DNA from: an uncultured Bacteroidota bacterium
GTDB lineage: Bacteria > Bacteroidota > Bacteroidia > Flavobacteriales > Flavobacteriaceae
NCBI GenBank assembly: GCA_902613595.1
Contig: CACMHY010000003.1
Location: forward strand, 62,001-126,000
Direction: 5' to 3'
Length of the DNA: 64,000 bases
The notes below the pieces were generated by a model that searched no databases, was not told the DNA's origin, and saw only the letters and a program-made list of their open reading frames with translations. Made by a program: the position numbers and the translations under genes. Below are positions 63,738-64,000 of this stretch, in pieces; the stretch's first letter is position 1; each line of letters begins with the position of its first letter.

Positions 63738-64000
63738 ATGGAAGTTACACAAAAGAAAGAAACATATGGAGGGGATTTTATTATCCATAATGATAATCAT
63801 AATTCAATTTTTACCCCTGAAGATTTCAATGAAGAACAATTAATGATGAGAGATTCCGTCAAAAATTTTATTGATAGAGAAGTATGGCCTTACAAAGATA
63901 GATTTGAAAAAAAAGACTACGGCTTTACGAAATCTTTAATGCAAAAAGCTGGTGAACTAGGATTTCTTAGTGTTTCAGTTCCAGAGAAATACGGAGGAAT
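63738..64000 (+). CDS. Acyl-CoA dehydrogenase, N-terminal part (runs off window)
   Basis: The ATG at 63738 lies two bases after the MarR stop. The 87 visible residues show the typical start of acyl-CoA dehydrogenases: TPEDFNEEQLMMRDSVKNFI, DREVWPYKDRFEKKDYG, and KAGELGFLSVSVPEKYGG. The enzyme carries out the first oxidation of beta-oxidation with FAD. The rest of the gene is outside the window. Confidence 0.9.
   Translation, partial: MEVTQKKETYGGDFIIHNDNHNSIFTPEDFNEEQLMMRDSVKNFIDREVWPYKDRFEKKDYGFTKSLMQKAGELGFLSVSVPEKYGG

Overview
The window is an AT-rich bacterial chromosome segment with tightly packed genes. It reads as a marine-type member of the Flavobacteriia (Bacteroidetes). Support includes the promoter pattern (TTG or CTG at -33 and TAnnTTTG at -7 before rpsF, hisS, rlmH and others), many short lipobox signals, the cysteine-free type B L31 protein, DUF4199, DUF6702, DUF6580 and PF17131-type families, a carB lacking the C-terminal allosteric domain, and several TTG starts. 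No tRNA, rRNA, IS element, prophage or CRISPR array was recognised.

Region 1 (1-8.9 kb) is accessory. It holds the end of an SMP-30 lactonase, then a minus-strand operon (M19 dipeptidase, DUF6702, HupE/UreJ-like membrane protein, small lipoprotein), a patch of 10-bp A-rich repeats, a 59-aa ORF and an unrecognised 269-aa protein. A plus-strand operon follows: YHYH lipoprotein, MORN/YwqK-like protein, SCO1/SenC, SHD1-like/YHYH fusion, DoxX.

Region 2 (8.9-13.9 kb) is one minus-strand operon for an envelope export system: beta-barrel protein, LolD-type ATPase, two FtsX/MacB-type permeases and an outer-membrane lipoprotein-sorting-like protein.

Region 3 (13.9-29.6 kb) is a carbohydrate locus. 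A GH3 glycosidase is followed by an eight-gene minus-strand run: DUF1643, Tat-exported Gfo/Idh/MocA oxidoreductase, HPS/KGPDC-like TIM barrel, zinc alcohol dehydrogenase, SDR, sugar isomerase/epimerase, SMP-30 lactonase, PhoPQ-related (PqaA-like) protein. Next come a sialate-O-acetylesterase-like protein, a second Tat-exported Gfo/Idh/MocA enzyme and a DUF1080 protein. The combination of exported dehydrogenases, DUF1080 and a TIM-barrel isomerase suggests oxidative (3-keto) glycoside breakdown; the exact substrate cannot be read from the sequence.

Region 4 (29.6-64 kb) is mostly core: sterol-desaturase-type hydroxylase, hisS, rpsF-rpsR-rplI, priA-yihY, rlmH-rdgB, purB, S41 peptidase, carB, rpmH, lytic transglycosylase, mtaB, peptide-binding lipoprotein, rpmE2, GT2, phosphohexomutase, MsbA-like ABC exporter, RsmB-like methyltransferase and purL. 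It ends with a fatty-acid module: fadD, a MarR regulator behind a 26-bp perfect palindrome, and the start of an acyl-CoA dehydrogenase that runs off the window.
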